This document shows positions 8,529 through 18,684 of a stretch of DNA of 47,927 nt, piece after piece. Numbering within the stretch: position 1 is the first letter of the stretch; each line of letters starts with the position of its first letter. The DNA is taken from positions 1 through 47,927 of the forward strand of contig JAIORE010000159.1 of the NCBI GenBank assembly GCA_021108315.1. Reading direction: 5' to 3'. The translations under genes were made by a program, and so were the position numbers. The notes beneath the pieces were generated by a model. The model saw only the letters and a program-made list of their open reading frames with translations, was not told the origin of the DNA and did not search any database. The stretch comes from Candidatus Cloacimonadota bacterium (GTDB taxonomy: Bacteria; Cloacimonadota; Cloacimonadia; Cloacimonadales; TCS61).

Positions 8529-11339
8529 TTATTTTAATAAAATCATCTTGTCATTATACTGATGAGCACCAATTATAATTTGACTAAAATACACACCGGA
8601 TGAAACAGCTTTGTTGTTATTGTCAAATCCATTCCATTTTACACTGTGCAAACCACTTACATAGGTAATTTTATTGAATGTTTTTACTAATTCTCCTTTG
8701 ACATTATAGATTTTAATTTCTACTGGAGTATTATTTTTTGTGATTGAGAAACTAATGTTTGTTGTAGGATTAAATGGGTTTGGATAAATAGATACAGAGC
8801 ATTTCTCATGTGTAATAACATTTTTGTCTAATCCTACGCCAACACCATTACCCAAGAGACGGAACATAGCATTACCATCTTCTGAAACAGCCATATTATT
8901 TGAAGAAATACCAACATAAGTTTGACCTTGAGTGTCTGTATCAATTCCATATTCGGGGGAATTACTCATATTAATTATTCCTGCAAATATATAATTATCT
9001 GATTCCGAAATTGTAATAATAGGATTTATTGCTAGATAATTCCAACCGGTTGAGATATCATTTTCGGAAACAACTGCGGTAAAAATTGGATTTTGTTCCG
9101 GTAATCCATTATCTCCTTCAAGATAAATTCGAACAAAAGCCGGACCCGTTCCATGCTCATTAACATAATATTTGAAGTAATTGATAGTACCCTCACCATC
9201 AACTTCATATCTACTTAATACTATATCGAAAATACTCACATCAAAAGTCCCTTCACAAGAGCCATCATCATTAACCATTTCGTCCATATCAGGTTCTACA
9301 AAAGTTCTTGCTTCTTGGGAACAAGAAGATTCTCCATCAACAAAAACGGATCTTACTATATAATAGTTATAAGCACCAATAATTGGATTCATATGAATAA
9401 ATTCATAGGTTGTAGCGTCTGTATTACCAATCAAATCGAAATTTCCATCAGAAACAGCAGAATGATAAATATTATAACCAATAATATCTCTTGTGGAAGT
9501 ACTTTGTTTTTCAAAATTAACAGCTTTTCCATATTGATCTGTAACATAAACGAATGAAGCCCACTCAATATCATTCGATTCCCATGAACCTGCTGATCCA
9601 TTATAGCTATGTGAACTAGAGGATTCATTTCCTGCACTGGAAGGCATTCCTGTTTCACTATTCATTGGAGCAATAGAAAGATAGAAACTACCGGTAACTT
9701 GTACAGGATCAAAACTTATCTCTGTTTCATTTGGATATTGTAATGCATCCATTATATCAGATTCATATAGAACATTTTCACCTGCTCCATCATAGATTTT
9801 AAATTTAAAAGTAGTATCTGCTCCCCAAGGGAAACTTGAGTGCTCATAGAAAAGATGTTTTACACCACTAATGTAAAAGGTAGCAATTTCAGAAAGATCA
9901 AATTTAGTTGCTCTTTCTGGTCCAGCCCAACTAAGGTGAGAAAGTTCATCAAAATAAGAATACCAACCTGGATCCGGAGGAGTAGAACCAGGTGCAAACC
10001 AAGAAACTGTTACGGTATTATCATCGTTTGTAGTTGCTTGGACATTTTCTGGTGGAGGAGGTATATAATATTCAATATAAGCCCTCACATCGTCAATAAA
10101 TAAACCTGAACCTATCCCCCCATCATCATTATCATCAGTTTTTAAATGGAATTTTAATTGAATATTCTGTCCTATCCAATCAGATATGTCGCAGGTGCCC
10201 TCTTGCCATCCCATTACTTCCAAAGCATAGACTTGATCAATCATAGTCCATTCGGCAGCTACACCACCGATTTCAGTTCCAGAGAAATTATAATGTAATC
10301 TTGTCCAATTTGTTTCATTTTCACCTTTTACAAAGACCATATAAAAATCTCCCATTGTTTCATCACCACCTCCGTACACATCAGGAACATCACAATAAAC
10401 GTAATAATCTATAAATGCTTCATAAATATCATCTGGGATTGAAATTAAAGGTGATATTACGCTATTTTCAAGATTAGGCATAACTTGACAATGGGCTACA
10501 TTTGATTCGTTATGAGGATTATCAGTTGTAATTTCCCAAAAATTTCCGGAAAGGTTACATCCAAAACCCGGAACAAATAAAGCATCACCCGAAGCTCCTT
10601 CACCGTCACTTTCAAATAATGTCGTAAAACCATCAGAGATAAGAATATTATCAATAACCATTCCAAACATAGCTGCATTATCACTAGTATCATAAGCAGG
10701 ATCTGAACAAAATGCAAATCGAACAATTATATCTTGATTTGAGAAATTACTAAGATCAAAAGAAGCATCCTGAAAGCCATTAGAATCTCCCGTCCAGCCC
10801 GGAATCCCTACTCCTTCATGAAATTCATCACCAAAACTATAAAGAGAAAAGGCATTATAAGCTGGTGTTCCCGCAATTGCTGTAAAAGTAGAACCATCAT
10901 CAGTAGATACTTCTACATTGCAGCCATCCCATCCATCATAATCAGCAGGTTCTCCACCGGGAGCTTCAACACTCCATGCTAGTTTAAAAGAAAGTTCATA
11001 TCCTGTTGTAGGAATATTAAGAATTGGCGTATCGAGAACTATGTACCTATGGCTATTGTATCCACCAAGTTCTTCATCTCCCATCCACCATGAATAACCT
11101 TCGTAAGCTTCAGTTGTTGTTAAATGCCATTCTTCCCAGTTTATCGGAACAGTTTCATCAACAAAAGTCCAATCACCTTGTCCCTCTTCAAATCCTTCTT
11201 CAAAAAAAATTTCTCTTTCCCGAACAAGTCTCGTTGAAGTTCTTTGAGTTATTTCTTGCGGCATTTTTAACGAGTTGCTTTCTGAGAAAACGCTAATGGT
11301 TAAAACCACAATGAGAAAACAAACAATTATTTTTTTCAT
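8529..11339 (-). CDS. Large secreted multidomain protein (MAM/jelly-roll-like and fibronectin-like segments) with C-terminal sorting domain
   Basis: 936 aa; signal peptide; FEEGFEEGQGDWTFVDE, FIDDVRAY; C-term IYPNPFNPTTNISFSITKN...SGVYFSQIIIG...MILLK. Confidence 0.85.
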   Translation of the reverse strand: MKKIIVCFLIVVLTISVFSESNSLKMPQEITQRTSTRLVREREIFFEEGFEEGQGDWTFVDETVPINWEEWHLTTTEAYEGYSWWMGDEELGGYNSHRYIVLDTPILNIPTTGYELSFKLAWSVEAPGGEPADYDGWDGCNVEVSTDDGSTFTAIAGTPAYNAFSLYSFGDEFHEGVGIPGWTGDSNGFQDASFDLSNFSNQDIIVRFAFCSDPAYDTSDNAAMFGMVIDNILISDGFTTLFESDGEGASGDALFVPGFGCNLSGNFWEITTDNPHNESNVAHCQVMPNLENSVISPLISIPDDIYEAFIDYYVYCDVPDVYGGGDETMGDFYMVFVKGENETNWTRLHYNFSGTEIGGVAAEWTMIDQVYALEVMGWQEGTCDISDWIGQNIQLKFHLKTDDNDDGGIGSGLFIDDVRAYIEYYIPPPPENVQATTNDDNTVTVSWFAPGSTPPDPGWYSYFDELSHLSWAGPERATKFDLSEIATFYISGVKHLFYEHSSFPWGADTTFKFKIYDGAGENVLYESDIMDALQYPNETEISFDPVQVTGSFYLSIAPMNSETGMPSSAGNESSSSHSYNGSAGSWESNDIEWASFVYVTDQYGKAVNFEKQSTSTRDIIGYNIYHSAVSDGNFDLIGNTDATTYEFIHMNPIIGAYNYYIVRSVFVDGESSCSQEARTFVEPDMDEMVNDDGSCEGTFDVSIFDIVLSRYEVDGEGTINYFKYYVNEHGTGPAFVRIYLEGDNGLPEQNPIFTAVVSENDISTGWNYLAINPIITISESDNYIFAGIINMSNSPEYGIDTDTQGQTYVGISSNNMAVSEDGNAMFRLLGNGVGVGLDKNVITHEKCSVSIYPNPFNPTTNISFSITKNNTPVEIKIYNVKGELVKTFNKITYVSGLHSVKWNGFDNNNKAVSSGVYFSQIIIGAHQYNDKMILLK

Positions 11340-11426
11340 TTGTTATTCCTTTTAATATGAAACATACATTCTTTCAATATTTATTTAAAACATTAAATAT
11401 ATAATATACCTTGTTTGTAAAGAAAA

Positions 11427-11460
11427 AAACTTCGAAAGCAATTCAATGCTTCCGAAGTTT
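11427..11460 (-). terminator. Rho-independent terminator hairpin
   Basis: AAACTTCGaAAGCA-ATTCAA-TGCTTcCGAAGTTT. In minus orientation it is followed by a T-rich run (TTTTCTTT); located 3' of the 11488-11718 gene. Confidence 0.7.
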
Positions 11461-11487
11461 AGGTTTTTTTGATTTTACTTATCTCAT

Positions 11488-11718
11488 TTATTCCAAATGA
11501 TTCAAAAAATCATATTCTTCCAGAATCTCTTCATGAGATTTTTCTTCTGATAGAGAAGCAATTCTTAAGTCTGATAGATATTCATCGAATTTATCAAAAT
11601 ATTGCTGCAATGCTTGTTTTACAATCCAGCTTTTACTGACCTGAAGTTCTTTGGAGTATTTGTCTAAGAAATTTACAAGATTATTATCTAAATTGAATGA
11701 CATTATATTTTTTGCCAT
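11488..11718 (-). CDS. Ribbon-helix-helix (CopG-like) DNA-binding protein, orphan antitoxin-like
   Basis: 76 aa MAKNIMSFNLDNNLVNFLDKYSKELQVSKSWIVKQALQQYF...; RHH pattern (beta strand, then SxSxxIxxAL helix). Confidence 0.75.
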   Translation of the reverse strand: MAKNIMSFNLDNNLVNFLDKYSKELQVSKSWIVKQALQQYFDKFDEYLSDLRIASLSEEKSHEEILEEYDFLNHLE

Positions 11719-11796
11719 GATCCCTCCGATTATTAATTATTAATAAATCCTATTAACAAATAATAATTTATATGTATTTTTGCAAGAGATATTTTA

Positions 11797-12528
11797 TTAT
11801 TTCAAATTTCTTATCTCTTCCCAACGTTTATCATAAGGTGCAATTTTTTCGATTTTCTTTTTCAATTTCTTGTATTCTTTGTTTTTTTTATTGAGCTTTA
11901 GAAGTTCGAGATGCAAAAATTTTACATCAAGATCAGAAACTTCTTCCTCCGGATCTTCAATATCTTTTCCATAATAAGTTAAACCTGTTTCAAGGGTTTT
12001 CAGAGCTACTTTAGCTTTTCCCATCTCTTTTTGAACATCAGCGAGCATCACATAAGCATCGTAATGTTCTATTCTGGTTTCGATAGCAGTTTTTAAAGCT
12101 TTTTCTGCTTTTTCAAGTTCATTATTTTTGAAATATGCTTCTCCTTTATGTCGCCAAGCACAAGACCATTTCGGTGATTCTGAATTCAGAACATCATAAA
12201 TTTCAATACTTTCTTCATAACGTCCTAAAGCCAACAACAGATTTCCCAAAGAAAATTTTGTACGAGTATCCAATTCTTTCAGATTATCTTTAAGTTCATC
12301 AATATTTTTATTCAATTCTGTTAATAATGTATATGATTTCATTATTTTGTTGGAATCACTATTTTCACCATCTTCTGAATAAAATTTGATTGCTTTGATA
12401 AAATTTTCCTGATTTTGATCTGCTCTGTAAATGGAAAATGGATCTTTTGTATCACTTTCCTCATGTTGTGCCTTCAATAAAATTGTACTGAATAACACAA
12501 TTATACTAACTAATACTACTTTTTTCAT
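11797..12528 (-). CDS. TPR-repeat exported protein
   Basis: 243 aa, signal peptide, TPR patterns (LGNLLLALGRYEESIEIYDVL; WRHKGEAYFKNNELEKAEKALKTAIE). Confidence 0.75.
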   Translation of the reverse strand: MKKVVLVSIIVLFSTILLKAQHEESDTKDPFSIYRADQNQENFIKAIKFYSEDGENSDSNKIMKSYTLLTELNKNIDELKDNLKELDTRTKFSLGNLLLALGRYEESIEIYDVLNSESPKWSCAWRHKGEAYFKNNELEKAEKALKTAIETRIEHYDAYVMLADVQKEMGKAKVALKTLETGLTYYGKDIEDPEEEVSDLDVKFLHLELLKLNKKNKEYKKLKKKIEKIAPYDKRWEEIRNLK

Positions 12529-12694
12529 TTTTTAAACTCTCCTTTAAGTTTTTTTCTAAAATTTTTTTAGCATTAATTGCGTCAAAATATTTCTTAAAGA
12601 ATCTTGACGAACTCGTAAAAAAGAAAAAATCAAATATTTTTATAAAAACAAATATTTGGACTTTTTATGAGATCATCAATTTAGTCTTTTGAAA

Positions 12695-15600
12695 TTATTT
12701 TGTAGAATTTATTAAGTATTCCAAGATTAATATAGCTTCCGTTAATAGCTTAAGCTTTGTTTTATGTAATATTTCAAAAATTATTTTAAGGTTTTTCAGG
12801 TTTTCAAATTTTACAGGATAACTAAACTTACTCAATAACTCAGAAATTATTTTCCTCGAAGGTAAATTCTTATTATCAAATTCAATAATTAACACATCAT
12901 TTCTGATATTAATACCGATGATTTTTGCCTGTTTTGATAACATCCTCAATTTATAGAATTCCAAAGTATAAAGAGCTTCTTTAGGAATTTCACCAAATCT
13001 ATCTTCAAGTTCCATTTTTAATACATCAAAGTCTTCTACTTTTTCAAAAATAAGCAAACGTTTATAGATTAGTAACTTTTCTTTTTCATCAGAAATAAAC
13101 TCAGAAGGAAGAAAGTAATCAATATCCAAATGAATATGCTCAATAGACTCTTTCTTTTCTTCCCAAATGTTTTCTTTTTCATCCTGAATATTATTGATAG
13201 CCTGTTCTATTAGACGATTGTAATAATTAAATCCTATAGAATTAATTACTCCACTTTGCTTTGTTCCAACCAAAGAACCAGCTCCCCTTAATTCCATATC
13301 ACGTAAAGCAATCTGATAACCACTACCCAAAGATTCATATTCAATCAATGTCTCCAAACGTTTTCTGGCTTCATCATGCAATTTGGGAGGAATCACTAAA
13401 TAAGCATAAGCACGTCTATTACTACGTCCAACTCGCCCCCGAATCTGATAAAGTTGAGCTAATCCAAACATATCTGCCCGGTTTACGATTATTGTATTTG
13501 CATTGGGAATATCAATACCGGATTCAATTATCGTAGTAGCAATCAAAACATCAAATTTGTGATGAGAAAAATCCAGCATAATTTTTTCTAAATGTCTTTC
13601 CGGTAATTGACCATGCCCGATTGCAAAATTTACATTTGGTAGTAATTTTCTCAAGTCAAAAGCAACACTTTCTATGGTTTGTACTCGATTGTGCACAAAA
13701 AAAACTTGTCCACCACGGTCAACTTCTCGCAAAATCGCATCTCTGATAACCTGTTCATCATAACCAACAATTACGGTTCTAATCGGTAAACGTGCTTTCG
13801 GCGAGGTTTGAATAAGTGACATCTCTTTTAATTTTGATAATGCCATATAAAATGTCCGGGGGATTGGAGTAGCAGACATATAAAGTGTATCTACATTTGT
13901 TTTCAGTTTTCGCAATTTATCTTTGTGTCTCACTCCAAATCTGTGTTCTTCGTCAATTATTAAAAGTCCCAATTTCTTATACTTTACGTCTTTTGAAAAT
14001 AAACGATGAGTCCCAATCGCTATATCAATTTGACCATTTGCTAAACTTTCAATATCATTTTTCAATTGCTTTGTTGTGCGGAAACGACTAAACATGGAGA
14101 TATTTACTGGATATTGAGCAATTCTTTCTTTAAAAACCAAATAATGTTGCTCTGCCAAAAGAGTTGTAGGAACAAGTACAGCAACCTGAAAACCATCCAT
14201 AACCGCCTTGAAAGCAGCTCGAATAGCTACTTCGGTTTTCCCGAAACCCACATCTCCGCATAACAATCTTTCCATAGGATTATCTGCTTCCATATCATTT
14301 TTAATGTCTTCAATAGCTTTTAGTTGATCTACTGTTTCATCAAAAATAAAGGACTCTTCCATCTCGGCTTGCCAATGAGTATCTTTTGAAAAAGCTATAC
14401 CACGACGCAACTTCCTTTCTGCATAAAGTTTTATTAAATCTTCGGCAACTAATTCGATTTGTTTTTTTGCTCTGGATTTTTCATTATGCCATTTTTTACT
14501 ACCGAGAGAATGAATTTTAGGTTTTATACCCTCTTCTGAAACAAATTTAGAAACAAGTGATAATTCGTAAGTTGGCACATAAACTCTATCATTATTTGCA
14601 TATTGAATTGTTATATATTCTATCAAATTACCGGAAATTTTGATTTTTTTTAATCCCATAAATATTCCGATTCCATGATTTATATGAACGATATAATCAC
14701 CCGGTTTTAAAGAATCATAATCAACTAATGCTTGCTTTTGAGAAAATTTTGCCCGATTCTTTTTAGTTCGATAACGGCTGAAGATTTCATGATCGGTATA
14801 AACGGAAAAACTGGCATCAGGTAAAGTAAATCCGCCTTGAAATACACCGATAACAAAATCAATTTTATAATCAAAATCAGGTAGAAGATCACGCATTCTT
14901 TTGCTCTGGCTTTTGTTATCGGATTGAATAATTACTGTATAATTTTTATCCAACTCATTGCTGATTCTTTCTTCCAATAATTCCAGATTTCCATAAAGAT
15001 TTTGATGTGATTCGGTATGTATTTCATACTTGTAATTTATATCTTGAAATTCTTGCTGGGAAGTTGATAAAAAATACGTTTGGTAATTCTTTAAAACTTG
15101 TTTCAAATATACATCATTTTGAAAAACTTTATCAGGAGTTGGAATAATATCTTTTTTTCTATTTGTTAAAGCCTTTTGCCAAAGGTTTGTAGTTTCTTCT
15201 TGAATTTCATGCAAATTAGCTGGGAAAAATTGAAATTCATCCCAAAAAATCAAACAATTCTCTGGATTAAAAAAATCTAACAAAGTTCCCGTCTTTTTGA
15301 GAAGTAAAGCAACATCAAGCTCAATTCCTTCATAAAAACCGTTTTCATGAATCTTTTCCCACAAAACATCATTGGTTTCGATGTCATGCAAACTGAATTC
15401 TCTTGAAGGAATAAACGTTACTTTTTCAATATTATCAGGATATGATCTTTGTGATTCTACATCAAAAAAACGGATAGAAGTTATTTCATCTCCAAAAAAT
15501 TCCAAGCGAACCGGTTTGGAATAATTCGGGCTAAAAACATCAACTATTCCTCCACGATGTGCCAAGTCTCCCACTTTTGCTACTTGAAATTCATTTTGAT

Positions 15601-16090
15601 AACCTAAGCCAACTAAATTAGATACTAATAATTTTAAATTATATTCAGCATATTTTTTCAAATTAATTACATTTTTTTTAAAAGTTTTTGCTGATACTAT
15701 AATTCTCAGAAAAGAGCGTAATGACAGACTGTAAATTCCTTTTTCACCTGATACAATTTGGCTTAAAGTCTCTATTCGTTGAGCTCTGATCATATAATGC
15801 GGAGATCGTTCTTCATAAGGCAAAACTTCATAATCAGGAAGTAAATGAGATTTTCTTATTCCGGTAAGTAAAATGAGATCATCTAAATAATCTTCGGCAA
15901 CTTTATCATCCACTGTAACAAAAATTATATTTTTATCTTGCTGAGTAAAAGCTCTTGATAGAAGAACCGATTTTGTGGAACGATTCATTCCGTAAAAAAG
16001 GACTTTTTTATCATTTTTTTCTATGATATTATCGAATGTTTTTATACTTTCCGAAGAGTTTAATTTAGAATTTATGTTTTTATAGAACAT
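12695..16090 (-). CDS. mfd: Transcription-repair coupling factor
   Basis: 1131 aa; UvrB-like N-term, RNAP-interaction domain (YDSLKPGDYIVHINHGIGIFMGL), RecG-like helicase motifs GDVGFGKTEVAIRAAFKA, DEEHRFGVRHKDKL, SATPIPRTFYMAL, RGRVGRS. Confidence 0.98.
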   Translation of the reverse strand: MFYKNINSKLNSSESIKTFDNIIEKNDKKVLFYGMNRSTKSVLLSRAFTQQDKNIIFVTVDDKVAEDYLDDLILLTGIRKSHLLPDYEVLPYEERSPHYMIRAQRIETLSQIVSGEKGIYSLSLRSFLRIIVSAKTFKKNVINLKKYAEYNLKLLVSNLVGLGYQNEFQVAKVGDLAHRGGIVDVFSPNYSKPVRLEFFGDEITSIRFFDVESQRSYPDNIEKVTFIPSREFSLHDIETNDVLWEKIHENGFYEGIELDVALLLKKTGTLLDFFNPENCLIFWDEFQFFPANLHEIQEETTNLWQKALTNRKKDIIPTPDKVFQNDVYLKQVLKNYQTYFLSTSQQEFQDINYKYEIHTESHQNLYGNLELLEERISNELDKNYTVIIQSDNKSQSKRMRDLLPDFDYKIDFVIGVFQGGFTLPDASFSVYTDHEIFSRYRTKKNRAKFSQKQALVDYDSLKPGDYIVHINHGIGIFMGLKKIKISGNLIEYITIQYANNDRVYVPTYELSLVSKFVSEEGIKPKIHSLGSKKWHNEKSRAKKQIELVAEDLIKLYAERKLRRGIAFSKDTHWQAEMEESFIFDETVDQLKAIEDIKNDMEADNPMERLLCGDVGFGKTEVAIRAAFKAVMDGFQVAVLVPTTLLAEQHYLVFKERIAQYPVNISMFSRFRTTKQLKNDIESLANGQIDIAIGTHRLFSKDVKYKKLGLLIIDEEHRFGVRHKDKLRKLKTNVDTLYMSATPIPRTFYMALSKLKEMSLIQTSPKARLPIRTVIVGYDEQVIRDAILREVDRGGQVFFVHNRVQTIESVAFDLRKLLPNVNFAIGHGQLPERHLEKIMLDFSHHKFDVLIATTIIESGIDIPNANTIIVNRADMFGLAQLYQIRGRVGRSNRRAYAYLVIPPKLHDEARKRLETLIEYESLGSGYQIALRDMELRGAGSLVGTKQSGVINSIGFNYYNRLIEQAINNIQDEKENIWEEKKESIEHIHLDIDYFLPSEFISDEKEKLLIYKRLLIFEKVEDFDVLKMELEDRFGEIPKEALYTLEFYKLRMLSKQAKIIGINIRNDVLIIEFDNKNLPSRKIISELLSKFSYPVKFENLKNLKIIFEILHKTKLKLLTEAILILEYLINSTK

Positions 16091-16119
16091 TTTTATCCTG
16101 ATTTTTTTATAACTAGTGT

Positions 16120-16143
16120 AGGCGACAATAGTAATTGTCGCCT
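16120..16143. other. Perfect intergenic hairpin between sigma factor gene and mfd
   Basis: AGGCGACAAT-AGTA-ATTGTCGCCT, 10-bp stem, no adjacent U-tract. Confidence 0.6.
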
Positions 16144-16204
16144 ATTAATAAATGTAAAATCCTAAGTCTGGTTTTGAGTAAAACTTAACTCAGGATTTAA
16201 AAAA

Positions 16205-17059
16205 TTATGCCAAATAATCAATATCTTCTTTAGATTCTCTATTAGTATTTGATAATATTTTCTCTAAGGCTTTTTTTTGAATCTGTCGTATTCTTTCTCT
16301 TGATAATCCCATTTTTTCTGCGATTTGAGCAAAATTTTTACTTTTTTGACCGTCTAATCCAAAATATTCCCGAATTATATAAGCTTCTCGATCAGGCAAT
16401 TTTTTTATAGAATCATAAATACTTTCTTTCACTTTTTCTCTGTAATACAAAGATTGCGGATCAACAATATTAGGATCAGATAAAAAATCGCTATAACCTA
16501 CTTTATCCTGTTTTTTAGTATATGTTTTTTGATCAAGTGAAACGACATTAATAGTTTGCTTATTGATTTTACGAATTGCTTTTTTTTCTAATTTTGTATG
16601 TGTGGAAATTTCATCTAAGGTAGCTTCTTTGCCAGTATAACTGTAAACTTTATCTTTAGCTTGTTTGATTTTGTTAACCAAATTTGCTTTACCTAAGGGC
16701 AATCGCACAATTGATGTTTTTTCAGCAAGTGCAAAAAGTATTCTTTGTTTTATCCACCACACAGCATAAGATATTAGTTTATTTTCTTTTTCAGGTTCAA
16801 ATTTCTCTATCGCTTTGATTAAACCAGTATTTCCTTCACTGATAAGTTCTGCTAATGTTAAACCTCGATTTTGGTAATGAGCTGCTATTTTGACAACAAA
16901 TTTCAGATTTGCGGTGAGTAATTTATTCATTGCTTTTTTATCACCTTCTTTGGCAAGCAATGCTAATTCATATTCTTCCTCTGTCTTTAATACTTCAATC
17001 TTTGATATTTCTCTCAAGTATTTTTGCAAAGCTTTATCTTCAAAAACATTTTCAGCCAT
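16205..17059 (-). CDS. Sigma-70 family RNA polymerase sigma factor (group 1/2-like)
   Basis: 284 aa; region 1.2 DKALQKYLREISKIEVL, region 2 NLKFVVKIAAHYQNRGLTLAELISEGNTGLIKAIEKFEPEK...YAVWWIKQRI, region 4 REYFGLDGQ...GLSRERIRQIQKKALEKI. Confidence 0.95.
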   Translation of the reverse strand: MAENVFEDKALQKYLREISKIEVLKTEEEYELALLAKEGDKKAMNKLLTANLKFVVKIAAHYQNRGLTLAELISEGNTGLIKAIEKFEPEKENKLISYAVWWIKQRILFALAEKTSIVRLPLGKANLVNKIKQAKDKVYSYTGKEATLDEISTHTKLEKKAIRKINKQTINVVSLDQKTYTKKQDKVGYSDFLSDPNIVDPQSLYYREKVKESIYDSIKKLPDREAYIIREYFGLDGQKSKNFAQIAEKMGLSRERIRQIQKKALEKILSNTNRESKEDIDYLA

Positions 17060-17119
17060 AATAAATCCCTAAAAGTAATTTATTTCAAACACTCAAATTT
17101 ATAAATAATGTCAATATTT

Positions 17120-17422
17120 TTATTTTAGAAATTCATTTTTATGATCTAATATAAAGTCATATAACTCATCATTTGTTATCTTATTTTTTTTTGCTAAGGC
17201 AAATACAATCTTCACTCCGGATAGATTCAAACCAAGTTCTTGCGTTAATAAAATAATATTTGTTATTGTATTAATATTTTCTTTTGTGAAAAGTCGAATT
17301 CCGTTTTCAGTTCTCTCAGGTTTGATCAAATTATTTCTCTCATAATTACGAATTGTTTGATCATGAATACTAAGTTTTTTGGCTGTTTCACCAATCAAAT
17401 AATACTTTTTTTCTGTTATCAC
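17120..17422 (-). CDS. MerR-family regulator, HspR-like
   Basis: 100 aa; YLIGETAKKLSIHDQTIRNYERNNLIKPERTENGIRLFTKENI...LTQELGLNLSGVKIVF. Confidence 0.8.
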   Translation of the reverse strand: MITEKKYYLIGETAKKLSIHDQTIRNYERNNLIKPERTENGIRLFTKENINTITNIILLTQELGLNLSGVKIVFALAKKNKITNDELYDFILDHKNEFLK

Positions 17423-17461
17423 AATTTACCTTTTTTAATTTTGAATAAAAAACAATTAATT

Positions 17462-18403
17462 CTACAAACCAGTTAAATATTTTCTAGGATTTTTTGCTTT
17501 CCCATTTTTTCTATATTCAAAATGAAGATGAGGTCCTGTAGCAATTCCTGTTTTTCCTACTGTGGCAATGGGTTGTCCTCTTTTTACTTGATCGTTTACT
17601 CGAACCAAATTCGATTCGTTATGAGCATACACTGTCATGATTTTATCAGAATGTTCAATTATAATTACATTTCCATATCCTCGTTGAACACCAGAGATTA
17701 CAACTTTCCCAGACAGAGCAGCATAAATCGGATTTCCGGTAGGAGCTGCAATATCAATTCCCTTGTGTGGTCTGCCGTTCCTCATTCCAAATTCTGACGT
17801 AACAATTCCCTTTAAAGGTAAAAAAAGTTTACCCTCTTTCTTGGGAGCTGTTGAATTTTCTTTTTGATTTCTTTTCTCAATTGATTTATTAGTTTCTGGC
17901 TTTTCAGCACTTGTATTAGTATTCGAAGGTTTTTCTATTTTTTCTTTTGAATTTGAATTAACTGTAATTGATTTTTGCTGAGCAATCAACCAGATTTTTT
18001 GACCTTTCTTGATTGAAAAATCATTAAGATTATTGAAATCCACTAAATCAAATATATAAATATCATACATTTTCGCAATTCGACTTAATGTATCTCCTTT
18101 TCTTACAATGTAATATTTTTTTTTTGGTATAGATCGTTTGGTGATAAATTCATTTTTACTTGGAGCTTTGGGTTCAAGATAGATTTTTTGCCCAGGGAAA
18201 ATACGTTCAGAAGTTAATTCATTGTAAAGTTTTAAATTCTTTTCTGAAATATGATAATTATTTGATATTGATTTTATCGTATCACCCTTTTTTGCTATAT
18301 GATAGCTATTTGATTCTGTAATATACTTTGGATTTGTAGACATAGAACATAAATAAATAATTAAAAATATGGTAAAAATAAATAGAAAAAATATCCTGAG
18401 CAT
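17462..18403 (-). CDS. LysM-containing M23 peptidoglycan endopeptidase
   Basis: 313 aa; two LysM motifs (YHIAKKGDTIKSIS; YYIVRKGDTLSRIAKMYDI); M23 motifs FGMRNGRPHKGIDIAAPTGNPIYA and GPHLHFEYRKNGK. Confidence 0.93.
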   Translation of the reverse strand: MLRIFFLFIFTIFLIIYLCSMSTNPKYITESNSYHIAKKGDTIKSISNNYHISEKNLKLYNELTSERIFPGQKIYLEPKAPSKNEFITKRSIPKKKYYIVRKGDTLSRIAKMYDIYIFDLVDFNNLNDFSIKKGQKIWLIAQQKSITVNSNSKEKIEKPSNTNTSAEKPETNKSIEKRNQKENSTAPKKEGKLFLPLKGIVTSEFGMRNGRPHKGIDIAAPTGNPIYAALSGKVVISGVQRGYGNVIIIEHSDKIMTVYAHNESNLVRVNDQVKRGQPIATVGKTGIATGPHLHFEYRKNGKAKNPRKYLTGL

Positions 18404-18411
18404 ATTTATGC

Positions 18412-18684
18412 TTAATATTTAATTTTAAAAGTTTTATATTGTCTAAAGGTTTCAACCTTTTTTATTTCGAGCTTTGAAACTTGAGAAAAAGTGGGACCTT
18501 GTCGTATTGATTCAGTAAATTGTTCAATATCTTTATCAGAACCACCAGCAATAATTTTTACCTTTCCATCAGAAGTGTTTCTGGCATAACCAACAATATT
18601 AAATTCTTTGGCGGCATTGCGAGTATAATAGCGAAATCCTACACCTTGAACTTTGCCAGAGACTAAGAATTGAGTGTAAATCAT
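18412..18684 (-). CDS. acyP: Acylphosphatase
   Basis: 90 aa; VSGKVQGVGFRYYTRNAAKEFNIVGYARNTSDGKVKIIAGG. Confidence 0.95.
   Translation of the reverse strand: MIYTQFLVSGKVQGVGFRYYTRNAAKEFNIVGYARNTSDGKVKIIAGGSDKDIEQFTESIRQGPTFSQVSKLEIKKVETFRQYKTFKIKY

Noticed and set aside
7140-10103. Plus-strand ORFs antisense to the secreted protein genes (7140-7427, 7548-7742, 9181-9363, 9315-9557, 9840-10103)
   Set aside because: They lie fully inside strongly supported minus-strand CDSs and their translations show no recognisable families; antisense artefacts.
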